Assembly: GCA_003864475.1 (NCBI GenBank)
Contig: BGZO01000013.1
Location: 1-38,044, forward strand
Source of the DNA: Candidatus Termititenax persephonae
Lineage (GTDB): Bacteria; Margulisbacteria; Termititenacia; Termititenacales; Termititenacaceae
Direction of reading: 5' to 3'
DNA: 38,044 nucleotides
Shown here: positions 1 to 6,601 of the stretch, one piece after another
Position numbering within the stretch: position 1 is the first letter of the stretch
Layout of the letters: every line of letters begins with the position of its first letter
Made by a program: the position numbers and the translations under genes
Notes under the pieces: model-generated
Database searches by the model: none
What the model was told of the DNA's origin: nothing
The model's input: the letters and a program-made list of their open reading frames with translations, nothing else

Positions 1-95
1 AATGCCGCTTAAAAAGACGGGAGAAAAGCCGGAGACTGCCTGCGTTTTCGAGGTTTCCCTGCTTATTTGCCTGATTTAGGCGGAAACCATAATAA

Positions 96-124
96 TTGTC
101 AGCCTGCTAGAACTAAGGTAAAAT
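96..124 (+). promoter_or_regulatory. Promoter of the tRNA-Asn gene
   Basis: A -35 box TTGTCA (96-101) and a -10 box TAAAAT (119-124) are separated by exactly 17 bp. The expected start near 131 lies 26 bp before the mature tRNA-Asn. The first 95 bases of the window hold no gene that I can support. Confidence 0.7.
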
Positions 125-156
125 TGGACGGCGGTTAAGTAAAAAACCGCGCACGT

Positions 157-232
157 TCCCCGATAGCTCAGTCGGTAGAGCAAATGACTGTTAATCATTG
201 GGTCGTAGGTTCGAGTCCTACTCGGGGAGCCA
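157..232 (+). tRNA. tRNA-Asn (anticodon GTT), intact, used as integration site
   Basis: The acceptor stem TCCCCGA pairs with TCGGGGA, followed by G and an encoded CCA. The anticodon arm AATGA/TCATT closes the loop CTGTTAA, giving anticodon GTT at 190-192. The T-arm has the usual GGTTCGAGTCC core. From base 188 to one base past the CCA the gene is repeated 6.28 kb downstream, so its 3' half is the attachment site of the integrated element that follows. Confidence 0.97.
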
Positions 233-233
233 A
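188..233 (+). repeat. att site inside tRNA-Asn (left end)
   Basis: This is the left copy of the 46-bp perfect direct repeat. It starts at the first base of the anticodon loop and ends one base after the CCA. The bases outside differ on both sides (A versus C before, GG versus TA after), which fixes its borders. Crossing over here keeps a working tRNA at the left end. Confidence 0.95.
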
Positions 234-311
234 GGCTAAAGCCGCATAAATACTGGGCTTCGCAAGAACTTCCGCTTTTTCTGGCGATGTTTTTTATCAC
301 TGAATAAACGG

Positions 312-338
312 AGTGACACCTAAAAAGACACCTAATCT
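312..338 (+). repeat. Left arm-type recombinase site (27-bp repeat)
   Basis: An identical 27-bp sequence lies at 6305-6331, just inside the other end of the element. It contains GACACCTAA twice, 13 bp apart. Paired short direct repeats near both ends of an element are what arm-binding sites of lambda-type recombinases look like. The site is 31 bp upstream of the integrase start codon, so binding could also repress that gene. The function is inferred. Confidence 0.6.
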
Positions 339-368
339 CTTTTTGGCGTTGCTCAAAAGGATAAAAAA

Positions 369-1724
369 ATGCCGAGGGAAAAGAAACCGTTTTGTATTTT
401 TAAGAGAGGGGATAGACCGTGTTTTTATGTGAAGTACAAGGACAGGCTAGGACGATACCTGCCGCCGATAACTACAGGTCAGACATCTGAACTTGAGGCG
501 CAAAAAACCGCTTGGGCTTGGTACAGAGATGGCATACCGCAAGGAGAAGAAAAAGTCAAAATGGCGACAATAGAGGCTGTAAATATATTAAAAACTGCTG
601 AGCTGGACAAAGCCGAGGTTAGGCAGATTGTTAGCGTACTGCAACGGCATGGCGTGAAAGCTGTAGTGCTGGCTGGTGAAAAAACGGACAGAGATTTCAT
701 AGATTTTCTTTTGGAGTTTTGGGATTTTGATAATAGCCCTTATGTTAAAGAAAAATTACGGCGTGCCCATGGCATACACCGAGCCTATACTCTGGGACAA
801 AAGGCAAAGATATTACAACGCTGGAAACCGTTTTTTACCGGACGGCTTTTAGGAACTATAACACGGCAGGATATAGACGAATTTATAAAACAGTTTGATA
901 ACTCCTCGGATATAAGTGCTAGGACAAAGAACGGTATAATCGGAGCCGGAACGATTGCCCTAAAATGGGCTTTTCAAAAAGAGTTAATTGATAGTGACCC
1001 CACGCAAGGCATAACGTATTTTAGCGGCAAGCCAGCAGAAAGAAATATCTTAACGCCGGAGCAGGCCACGGCTGTGTTTGCCATTGACTGGCAGGACAAT
1101 GCGGCTAAGCTGGCAAATCTCTTAGCCGCTCTGACTGGCATGAGGGTAGGTGAAATACTGGCTTTGCGTTGGCAAGACCTTGGAGAAAACTGCTTGTATG
1201 TGCGGCACTCTTGGAATGACTTAGAGGGATTAAAATTAACCAAGACCAACGAAGCACGGACAGTGCAAATGCCTTTCCCGCAAATCATGGACGCTCTAAA
1301 GAATCTGGCGGAAAGAAACCCGCACGGGCAAGGCTTGAGCGGCTTTGTATTTTATTCTGATACTAGGCCAGAGCAACCGTTTGACGGAAAGATTTTAATC
1401 AAAAAATTAAGAGCCGCCTTGCGGATTATCGGCATGAGCGAGGTGAATAGCAAAAAATACACATTCCATGGCTGGCGGCATTTCTACACAGCGTATATGC
1501 ATGACCGCTTGACCGCCAAACTATTACAGAGCCAGACCGGACATAAAACATTGGCGATGTTAGAGCATTACTCTAATCATGCCACTAGCGGCGACAAAGA
1601 ACGCATACAGCAGGCGCAAATCTCGGCATTTGCTGGATTATTGCCAGAGCGGATAAGCACGGACAAAGCGGAGCGGGAACGCAATGCTCACGGGCAATAT
1701 ACAGGCTGGAGTGTGGCGGCGTGA
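369..1724 (+). CDS. int: Tyrosine recombinase / integrase of the tRNA-Asn element
   Basis: A 451-residue site-specific recombinase that should integrate and excise the element at tRNA-Asn. The N-terminal ~110 residues are probably an arm-binding region, and a core-binding helical region lies around 110-215. The catalytic domain holds Arg259 (in TGMRVGE), a likely Lys292, His367 and Arg370 (HGWRH), His392 (TGHKT) and the nucleophile Tyr401 (HYSNH), so the active site is complete. The gene begins 136 bp after the att site and reads away from the tRNA, the usual arrangement. No strong Shine-Dalgarno is seen: AAAGGATAAAAA precedes the ATG. The C-terminus ends just before the cargo genes. Confidence 0.95.
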   Translation: MPREKKPFCIFKRGDRPCFYVKYKDRLGRYLPPITTGQTSELEAQKTAWAWYRDGIPQGEEKVKMATIEAVNILKTAELDKAEVRQIVSVLQRHGVKAVVLAGEKTDRDFIDFLLEFWDFDNSPYVKEKLRRAHGIHRAYTLGQKAKILQRWKPFFTGRLLGTITRQDIDEFIKQFDNSSDISARTKNGIIGAGTIALKWAFQKELIDSDPTQGITYFSGKPAERNILTPEQATAVFAIDWQDNAAKLANLLAALTGMRVGEILALRWQDLGENCLYVRHSWNDLEGLKLTKTNEARTVQMPFPQIMDALKNLAERNPHGQGLSGFVFYSDTRPEQPFDGKILIKKLRAALRIIGMSEVNSKKYTFHGWRHFYTAYMHDRLTAKLLQSQTGHKTLAMLEHYSNHATSGDKERIQQAQISAFAGLLPERISTDKAERERNAHGQYTGWSVAA

Positions 1725-1752
1725 TAAAAAAAATAAAAAGGGGGAACAGCCA

Positions 1753-2508
1753 ATGACTGCAGAATGGTTGTCAAAAATAAGGCCAGTGGGAGTAGATTTT
1801 AATCAGTTTGATAGGAATATTAGCCGTTATGAACGTTTACTAATGCTGTTTCGTACAGCATATAGCTTGTTAAAAACACAAGAAAAAACAGACCCCAATT
1901 TTCCAAAAGAAAAAAAACAATGGCTTGAAAACTATGAACGAACAGCAATGTTATTAAAACGCTCAAGAGAACGATTAGAAGAAATTAAAAAACAGTACAA
2001 TCGGGCAACAAACGAACAATTGGCAAAGCTTAAGGAACAGCGCAATCAGCCAACAAGCGAACAATTTGCAGAGTTTAAGGAACAGTACGCTAAAGATATG
2101 GACGATATAAAAAAACTGCTAACTGTTGCCAATGGGCAAACGAACTCTGGCTTGCATTCTAAGTGGGCAGAAATCTTATCAAACGGTAGCTACTTAGAAA
2201 ATAATAAAAAGGATAAGCAAAGCCATGCTCCAGAAAATATATGTAAATATCTTATAGGCTTAAATTATCTGGATAGTGATAATAAAACAGTTTTAACCAA
2301 ACTAGAAAATATCACATCAGCAATAATTGGTAATGAGGATTTTGGGGGTGTGGAGCTTGGTTTTAATCAAGTTAGCACATGGTTTTACTACAAAGATAAG
2401 CACGGAAATATGAGACGATACGCAGACAGCACAATTAGAAATGCCATAAATAAGGCAAAAGCTAAGCCTAAAAGAATACGCCGCCGCCCGATTATATCAG
2501 GAACTTAA
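1753..2508 (+). CDS. Hypothetical cargo protein, coiled-coil rich
   Basis: A 251-residue protein of no family I recognise. The start at 1753 is chosen because GGGGAA lies about 9 bp before it; earlier in-frame starts overlap the integrase. Residues ~25-130 are highly charged and probably coiled coil, with an imperfect internal repeat (TNEQLAKLKEQ / TSEQFAEFKEQ). The middle (~150-215) looks globular. The C-terminus ends in a basic stretch with KPKRIRRRP, suggesting nucleic-acid binding. It lies 28 bp after the integrase and 19 bp before the next gene, so the three could share a transcript. The sequence is AT-rich compared with the rest of the window. Confidence 0.75.
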   Translation: MTAEWLSKIRPVGVDFNQFDRNISRYERLLMLFRTAYSLLKTQEKTDPNFPKEKKQWLENYERTAMLLKRSRERLEEIKKQYNRATNEQLAKLKEQRNQPTSEQFAEFKEQYAKDMDDIKKLLTVANGQTNSGLHSKWAEILSNGSYLENNKKDKQSHAPENICKYLIGLNYLDSDNKTVLTKLENITSAIIGNEDFGGVELGFNQVSTWFYYKDKHGNMRRYADSTIRNAINKAKAKPKRIRRRPIISGT

Positions 2509-2527
2509 TAAAAGAGGTTTTAGGATA

Positions 2528-2812
2528 ATGCAAATAAATTTAGGCGAAGACGCACGAAAGTATGTTGATACTACCCCACCATTTCCTTGGAGAGTAGATA
2601 AGACCGCGCCGAAAGAAATAGTTGGACGATTGAAAGACTTAAATAAAATATGCGAAAAAAATTACGGATATACGGCGTTTATTTTCAATCAAGATATTTA
2701 CGATGGCATGGAAACAATGCGTGCGGTTAAGCGAAAATATGCCAAATGGCAAAAACAAAACAAAGATATGCTGGAAAGAATTCACCAAAAATACGGCAAA
2801 GAAAACTCTTAA
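2528..2812 (+). CDS. Hypothetical 94-residue cargo protein
   Basis: A small basic protein without a recognised domain. AAAGAGGTTTTAGGATA precedes the ATG and provides weak Shine-Dalgarno matches. The last seven codons (YGKENS and the stop) lie in a 169-bp sequence that recurs at 3435-3603, where the same codons are followed by the same stop. This gene's tail and downstream region were therefore duplicated when the neighbouring ADP-ribosyltransferase segment arrived or was rearranged. Its role is unknown; it sits 19 bp after the coiled-coil gene and probably shares its transcript. Confidence 0.65.
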   Translation: MQINLGEDARKYVDTTPPFPWRVDKTAPKEIVGRLKDLNKICEKNYGYTAFIFNQDIYDGMETMRAVKRKYAKWQKQNKDMLERIHQKYGKENS

Positions 2813-2960
2813 CCTATTGCAGGAAACAATACCCTAATTTGCCACTTTCAATAAATTTTCTAAAAATTAAAACAGCTCATTACGCCGCAATAAGGCATTT
2901 TAAGCCATATTATTTTTAGAGTTACTTTTAGTTATTAAAAAGTTACTTCACTTTTTCCTT
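2792..2960 (+). repeat. 169-bp direct repeat, copy 1
   Basis: This stretch covers the last codons of the 94-residue gene and its AT-rich downstream region, and recurs at 3435-3603 with about four substitutions and no indels. The two copies bracket the ADP-ribosyltransferase remnant and the 47-residue gene, giving a period of 643 bp. Confidence 0.92.
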
Positions 2961-2976
2961 TCTGAACGTGTCATAA

Positions 2977-3285
2977 TCGTTTCATAGATATTGTGGTACA
3001 GATTTTAGCTTTTATAAAGACTGGAACGTTGGAGATATTAAAACTATTGCTGCCTTTACTAGCACGTCTATAAATAAAAACATTATAGAAAAATTTATGA
3101 ATGGCGAACCACTTATGATAGAATTTAGATTGCGTAAAGGGGCAAAGGGCATATATTTGGGTAATAAGAGTTCTTTACCCAAAGAAAAAGAATTCTTATT
3201 AGCTAGAAATCAAAAATATAGCGTAATTGAGAAGCGTAAGGAAAGAGGTTATAATTATATGGTTTTAGAGGTGTTAAATGAGTAG
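2977..3285 (+). pseudogene. ADP-ribosyltransferase remnant (5'-truncated)
   Basis: The open frame from 2977 encodes the C-terminal half of a VIP2/exoenzyme-type ADP-ribosyltransferase. After a Y-C-G-T-D stretch where the family has YRG, it shows the FTSTS motif, a middle beta region, and PKEKEFLL, which supplies the catalytic ExE pair. The first in-frame ATG (3097) lies after the STS motif, so no start gives a whole domain. A stop (TAA 2974) ends the frame just downstream of the 169-bp repeat. The usual catalytic Arg is Cys (TGT), one base from CGT. I read this as a broken gene, either toxin cargo or a phage modifying enzyme. A short protein from 3097 is possible but would lack most of the active site. 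Confidence 0.7.
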
Positions 3286-3421
3286 TTTAACTAATTTCAA
3301 AAAAGACTGTATTAGCAGGCTTAATAAAGAGTATCCCAATATGGAACCAAAGCATAAAAAAAGTGTTTTAGCCAGTATGCTTCGCATTGAAAAGGCTCGC
3401 AGAGAAATAGACAATAAATAA
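3278..3421 (+). CDS. Small 47-residue hypothetical protein
   Basis: A short ORF overlapping the ADP-ribosyltransferase stop by 8 bp (ATGAGTAG), a layout typical of translational coupling. The product is basic and helical, with many Lys/Arg and a C-terminus ending in EIDNK. Its position directly after an ADP-ribosyltransferase suggests an antidote or accessory protein, but this rests on position only. It ends 13 bp before the second 169-bp repeat copy. Confidence 0.5.
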   Translation: MSSLTNFKKDCISRLNKEYPNMEPKHKKSVLASMLRIEKARREIDNK

Positions 3422-3434
3422 TTCTCGCCAAAGG

Positions 3435-3603
3435 TACGGCAAAGAAAATTCTTAACCCATTGCAGGAAACAATACCCTAATTTGCCACTTTCAATAAATT
3501 TTCTAAAAATTAAAACGGCTCATTACGCCGCAATAAGGCATTTTAAGCCATATTATTTTTAGAGTTACTTTTAGTTATTAAAAAGTTACTTCACTTCTTC
3601 CTT
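3435..3603 (+). repeat. 169-bp direct repeat, copy 2
   Basis: This is the second copy of 2792-2960. It still carries the codons for YGKENS and the stop of the 94-residue gene, but no upstream part of that gene, so it is clearly a partial duplication and not a second gene. Confidence 0.92.
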
Positions 3604-3675
3604 ACACTTTTCTCTGTCAATCGCAACGCACCGGCACTAGCTAGACGATAGCGGCGATTGGCGTAAATCAAAACC

Positions 3676-3715
3676 GGCAAAACAGCGGCGACTTGCAAGC
3701 GTCTTGTGTTTTGCC
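3676..3715 (+). promoter_or_regulatory. Hairpin before the excisionase-like gene
   Basis: GGCAAAACA (3676-3684) and TGTTTTGCC (3707-3715) form a perfect 9-bp stem with a 22-base loop. It ends one base before the Shine-Dalgarno AAAGGAG of the next gene. A second pair, CAATCGC/GCGATTG, lies just upstream (about 3618-3660). Together they could control translation or act as origin or attenuator structures. Function not known. Confidence 0.5.
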
Positions 3716-3731
3716 AAAAGGAGAAAAGACT

Positions 3732-3914
3732 ATGGAAACGGTAAAAGAGGTTATGAGCCGTAAAGAGACGGCGGGGTATTTAGGTATTTGCCTGAACACG
3801 CTGGCTTACCTGCCAATACCGCAAATCCGCATCGGGCGAAGCGTGAAATACCGGAAGCTGGACATAAACACCTGGCTTGAGGCAAGGGCCAAAGAGGGGG
3901 CGGCGCAATGCTAA
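3732..3914 (+). CDS. Excisionase-like small HTH protein
   Basis: A 60-residue protein with the layout of the excisionase/MerR-type winged-helix family: a helix-turn-helix beginning MSRKETAGYLGI, followed by IPQIRIGRSVKYRKLDINTWLE, the typical wing and closing helix of DNA-binding proteins annotated as HTH_17. The start at 3732 follows AAAGGAGAAAAG closely. In an element with a tyrosine recombinase the natural role is recombination directionality factor (Xis) or copy control. The stop overlaps the next start (ATGCTAA), so the two are probably translated together. Confidence 0.75.
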   Translation: METVKEVMSRKETAGYLGICLNTLAYLPIPQIRIGRSVKYRKLDINTWLEARAKEGAAQC

Positions 3915-4075
3915 ACCCGGAACAGACAGCGATAGCTGAGACTCTGTTTGCCAACGCCGCCATGATTGCGCACGGCATGGCCAGTGTGGAATTAAAGATA
4001 CATGGCGGGCATATCGTAGGCACAACGCATAGCCTCTACAAAGTTACGAAAGGAGAAAATCATGCAAGCAAGTAG
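3908..4075 (+). CDS. Small 55-residue hypothetical protein
   Basis: This ORF overlaps the excisionase-like gene by 7 bp at its start and the following gene by 14 bp at its end. Such chaining of three frames argues that all are translated. No domain is recognised. The N-terminal half is Ala-rich and probably helical; the C-terminal half (LKIHGGHIVGTTHSLYKV) looks like short beta strands. The Shine-Dalgarno of the next gene (AAAGGAG) lies inside it. Confidence 0.5.
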   Translation: MLNPEQTAIAETLFANAAMIAHGMASVELKIHGGHIVGTTHSLYKVTKGENHASK

Positions 4076-4568
4076 CCATTATTCATTTAGTCAAAGCGAA
4101 GTATCCCAAACGGCGTACGTGCTGGAAAATATCAAGGGCAGGGAAATACCCCATCTCCTGGGCGTTTACACAAGGCACAAAGTGTATGGCGGGCGGCAGT
4201 TCGTTTATTTTGACAGCAGGATAACACATAACGGCAACCGCCATTATGCCAAAAGCCTGTTTTCCACCAATCCGATTTTGTGCGCCGAGCATCAAAAGCG
4301 GTTTGGCTTCAGCGGCGTGGGTGATAAAAAGCCCAAAGCTAACATAACCGGCCTGAAGTTTTTAGCGGAATATCCGCAAAAAGCATTTGGTGATTATGCA
4401 AACGCCAGCGGCAAAAACTGGGCGATATTGGCCGGGTTTGGCAATGGCAATAAAAGCCTAGGCCTGTATTTTTTCGAGGGACAAAAGCACGCCGCCGAAA
4501 CACTTTTTGAAAAGTGGATTGCTGGCGAGCTGGTTTTAGCACCGGATATTAAACCGATGCAGTCATAG
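4062..4568 (+). CDS. Hypothetical 168-residue element protein
   Basis: Unrecognised protein with a good Shine-Dalgarno (AAAGGAGAAAATC) before its ATG. It is soluble and mixed alpha/beta, with many aromatic residues and Lys/His, and a central LKFLAEYPQKAFGDYANASG segment. Its place between the excisionase-like gene and the replication initiator suggests a role in replication control or DNA binding. That is inference from position only. Confidence 0.7.
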   Translation: MQASSHYSFSQSEVSQTAYVLENIKGREIPHLLGVYTRHKVYGGRQFVYFDSRITHNGNRHYAKSLFSTNPILCAEHQKRFGFSGVGDKKPKANITGLKFLAEYPQKAFGDYANASGKNWAILAGFGNGNKSLGLYFFEGQKHAAETLFEKWIAGELVLAPDIKPMQS

Positions 4569-4587
4569 GTTTTTAAGCATTTTTGCT

Positions 4588-4615
4588 CCTCGGTGGAAAC
4601 CCCGCCGAGGGGCGG
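4588..4615 (+). terminator. Terminator-like hairpin with an alternative fold
   Basis: CCTCGG (4588-4593) pairs with CCGAGG (4605-4610). The overlapping sequence CCGCC-GAGG-GGCGG (4602-4615) can form a competing hairpin. Only a short T stretch follows, so termination is uncertain; mutually exclusive folds may indicate attenuation between the 168-residue gene and rep. Confidence 0.4.
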
Positions 4616-4649
4616 TTTGGGGCTGAAAGTCTATAACAGTGTAATTTGA

Positions 4650-4666
4650 GGTACAGATTCTGTACC
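4650..4666 (+). promoter_or_regulatory. Perfect palindrome before rep (putative operator or origin)
   Basis: GGTACAGA-T-TCTGTACC is a perfect inverted repeat of 8-bp arms around one base. It ends 15 bp before the rep start codon and upstream of the GAGG Shine-Dalgarno. Size and place fit a dimeric repressor site or a Rep recognition site. Confidence 0.6.
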
Positions 4667-4681
4667 CATTGAGGTAAAACA

Positions 4682-5596
4682 ATGATAGACGAAGTAACAA
4701 TATTTGTGCCATTAGAAGCGGCTCACGGCTGGCGACAAATCTGTAAGGTGGAGAAACAGACAGATGTAAATACGCTATACGGAAGCGTTGGCAATTTGAA
4801 AATCAAGCAAAACATCGGCGGGGTTTTTATGTATGGTAGTCTGGCCAAGTATCTAAACGGAGAGAATTGCACACGGCTGACACGTGAAACCTTAAAAACA
4901 GCCGTCTTAAAACTGGAAACAGCCACGGGCATAGACCTTAACAATGGCATTGTTACCCGTCTGGCAGTAGGCGGCAGTTTTATAGTCAGGGATAATCCGG
5001 CCAGCTATTTGCGATTATTTGGAATTATGCCCACACTGACCCGCCAGAAGTTTGAGACCGTCAACGGTTTACAGACCATCTGGTACAGGACTGAAAAAGG
5101 GGCGTTCCAGTTTTGCGCCTATAACAAAGCCGAGGAGAGCAAGGGTAAATTACCAGAGTTGTATAAAGGCTGTAATGTCTTGCGTATGGAATACCGCATT
5201 GTGAGACGGCAAGGAATCAAAGCAAAGTTCGGGCATGACCTGACACCGCATGACCTTTATGGCGAGGGTGTCTACAGGAAGCTGGCGGTTTTGTTTGGAG
5301 AGGTTTACAAGACTATACCCAAGACCGGACGCATGGTTTTTGTGGACAAAACGAAAACAATAACACCGGCGGCTTTAACTGAACTCATGGCAGAGCAATA
5401 CAGACAGACGGACACTGAAAGTTATAACGGTTATTTACAAGACTTAAAAATCAGCGGCGTGCTGTCTCTGGCAAACTGGAAACGCATCAGGGCGGCAGAC
5501 AGGCGGCGGAATAAAGATTATTCAATGAGCGATAAAAACAACCTGACCGAGGAGCTGGACGCATTAGTAAAAATGCTTGTGGAGAGTGGAGCTTAA
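4682..5596 (+). CDS. rep: Replication initiation protein, phage gene II/X-like
   Basis: A 304-residue protein resembling phage/plasmid replication proteins of the II/X (Phage_X) family, the rolling-circle nicking initiators of filamentous phages and small plasmids. Family-like features are the opening MIDEVTIFVP, the GSLAKYLNGENCTRLTRETLKTAVLKLE stretch (~52-80), VTRLAVGGSFIV (~86-97), a central FCAYNKAEE segment, and NVLRMEYRI (~166-174). The last ~60 residues are charged. It should nick the excised circle to start replication. The start follows TTGAGGTAAAACA. A palindromic site just upstream is the likely regulatory element. Confidence 0.8.
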   Translation: MIDEVTIFVPLEAAHGWRQICKVEKQTDVNTLYGSVGNLKIKQNIGGVFMYGSLAKYLNGENCTRLTRETLKTAVLKLETATGIDLNNGIVTRLAVGGSFIVRDNPASYLRLFGIMPTLTRQKFETVNGLQTIWYRTEKGAFQFCAYNKAEESKGKLPELYKGCNVLRMEYRIVRRQGIKAKFGHDLTPHDLYGEGVYRKLAVLFGEVYKTIPKTGRMVFVDKTKTITPAALTELMAEQYRQTDTESYNGYLQDLKISGVLSLANWKRIRAADRRRNKDYSMSDKNNLTEELDALVKMLVESGA

Positions 5597-5610
5597 ACAC
5601 AATAAAAAAC

Positions 5611-5644
5611 GCCCTGTAGGCCAACGTCAAGCGTTTGGCAGGGC
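5611..5644 (+). promoter_or_regulatory. Imperfect hairpin between rep and the last element gene
   Basis: GCCCT/AGGGC and an inner GCCAA..CG/CG..TTGGC stack form a long imperfect hairpin 14 bp after the rep stop. The Shine-Dalgarno AAAGGAG of the next gene follows immediately. With only an A-rich tail it is not a classical terminator; translational control or an origin structure is possible. Confidence 0.4.
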
Positions 5645-5658
5645 AAAAAGGAGCGGAC

Positions 5659-6180
5659 ATGCAAAAGAATAAAAACAAAAATCTAAAATCGTTTGGTGTG
5701 GATAAGCCGACTTTAAGCCATGGTGAAGCCGTGAGAAACGGCGCAACCGGCGGCGTAGCGTCCGTGCAGGCCAGACGTGAAAACACGGAGCGTCTAAAAT
5801 TATCAGCTTTTCTCCTGGGCATTATTGACGATAAACAGGCAAACATTAAAAACGCCGTCAATCAGATAATCGAAAGAGGCGATAAAAATTTAATCAGCCT
5901 GCTAAAAATAATCATGGATAGCACCGAAGCTAGGCCACAAGCGGTGCCATTTGCAGATATTTTCAAAGGTAGACAACTGCTTAATGTAATCCCCGGTGAA
6001 AACGGAGAGACAAAGCGGTCTGTTTTGTTTCTTTCGATGCCTAAAGCGGATGCCGACAGGCTGGCTGATGTATTCCAATGCACTGTTTTAAGTATAAGCA
6101 AAAATTATTTTGATATTGCTCTTAAGGAAGCCAAAGAGGATGCCTGGGCAGAATACAAAACAGAATTTGACACCAATTAG
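5659..6180 (+). CDS. Hypothetical 173-residue element protein
   Basis: The start at 5659 has AAAAGGAG 6 bp upstream; earlier starts run into the hairpin. The N-terminal ~45 residues are basic and contain GEAVRNGATGGVASVQARRENTERLK, a Gly/Ala/Arg motif seen in small phage and plasmid proteins of unknown function (GG-ASG-ARR type). The rest is helical, with no recognised catalytic site. It is the last gene before the right end of the element. Downstream (about 6260-6300) a short frame ends in AEYKKGLPNQ, echoing this protein's ending AEYKTEFDTN, which may be a remnant of an older 3' end. Confidence 0.65.
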   Translation: MQKNKNKNLKSFGVDKPTLSHGEAVRNGATGGVASVQARRENTERLKLSAFLLGIIDDKQANIKNAVNQIIERGDKNLISLLKIIMDSTEARPQAVPFADIFKGRQLLNVIPGENGETKRSVLFLSMPKADADRLADVFQCTVLSISKNYFDIALKEAKEDAWAEYKTEFDTN

Positions 6181-6203
6181 CCGTTATTTGGTGTGACAAA
6201 AAC

Positions 6204-6225
6204 TTACAGATAAAGTTACAGATAA
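6204..6225 (+). repeat. Tandem TTACAGATAA sites
   Basis: TTACAGATAA occurs at 6204-6213 and 6216-6225, with 12-bp spacing. It lies between the last element gene and the right arm-type repeat, a likely place for additional recombinase or excisionase binding. Function inferred. Confidence 0.45.
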
Positions 6226-6304
6226 CTCCATGATTTCGATATTTTTTTGAAATTAAAAAAGAAGTATCGGCAGAATACAAAAAAGGTTTGCCAAATCAAT
6301 AAAA

Positions 6305-6331
6305 AGTGACACCTAAAAAGACACCTAATCT
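6305..6331 (+). repeat. Right arm-type recombinase site (27-bp repeat)
   Basis: Identical to 312-338, in the same orientation, with the same internal pair of GACACCTAA. It lies 138 bp inside the right att copy. The 27-bp identity far from any gene points to a protein-binding function shared by both ends. Confidence 0.6.
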
Positions 6332-6468
6332 GGCACTTTTCCATGATTTTTCATAAGTGATAAATTATCGAAATGAGTTTATCAATCCCTTGCAACCCCG
6401 CATAAAATAAGGCTATAATACACTTTGATAAATCGTGATAAGCAATGCCGAGCAGAAAATTTGTAGGC

Positions 6469-6514
6469 CTGTTAATCATTGGGTCGTAGGTTCGAGTCCT
6501 ACTCGGGGAGCCAA
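6469..6514 (+). repeat. Right att copy (tRNA-Asn 3' half)
   Basis: Perfect 46-bp copy of 188-233. It lacks the 5' half of a tRNA and is not a functional tRNA gene. It marks the right border of the element; chromosomal sequence resumes after it. Between 6515 and 6601 I see nothing. Confidence 0.95.
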
Positions 6515-6601
6515 TACACATAAAATCAAATCGTTTGGGATTAGGCACTCAGCAGGAATAACGACTCACATCATGCCGCCTGCCTCTTTATCTGTTAAAG
6601 C

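Larger units (their letters stand above)
188..6514. mobile_element. 6.3-kb integrative element in tRNA-Asn
   Basis: The element is bounded by a 46-bp perfect direct repeat (188-233 and 6469-6514) formed by the anticodon-loop-to-CCA part of tRNA-Asn. It carries a tyrosine recombinase next to the tRNA, an excisionase-like HTH gene and a gene II/X-type replication initiator, so it can probably excise and replicate as a small circle. No capsid, Zot-like assembly ATPase, relaxase or conjugation gene is present; integrative plasmid or phage satellite are the likeliest descriptions. The cargo (about 1.75-3.6 kb) is visibly more AT-rich than the replication part. It appears intact: both ends, recombinase and Rep are uninterrupted. 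Confidence 0.9.

Noticed and set aside
3751-4025. Minus-strand ORFs over the excisionase-like region
   Set aside because: Opposite frame of three chained plus-strand genes with good ribosome-binding sites; no support of their own.
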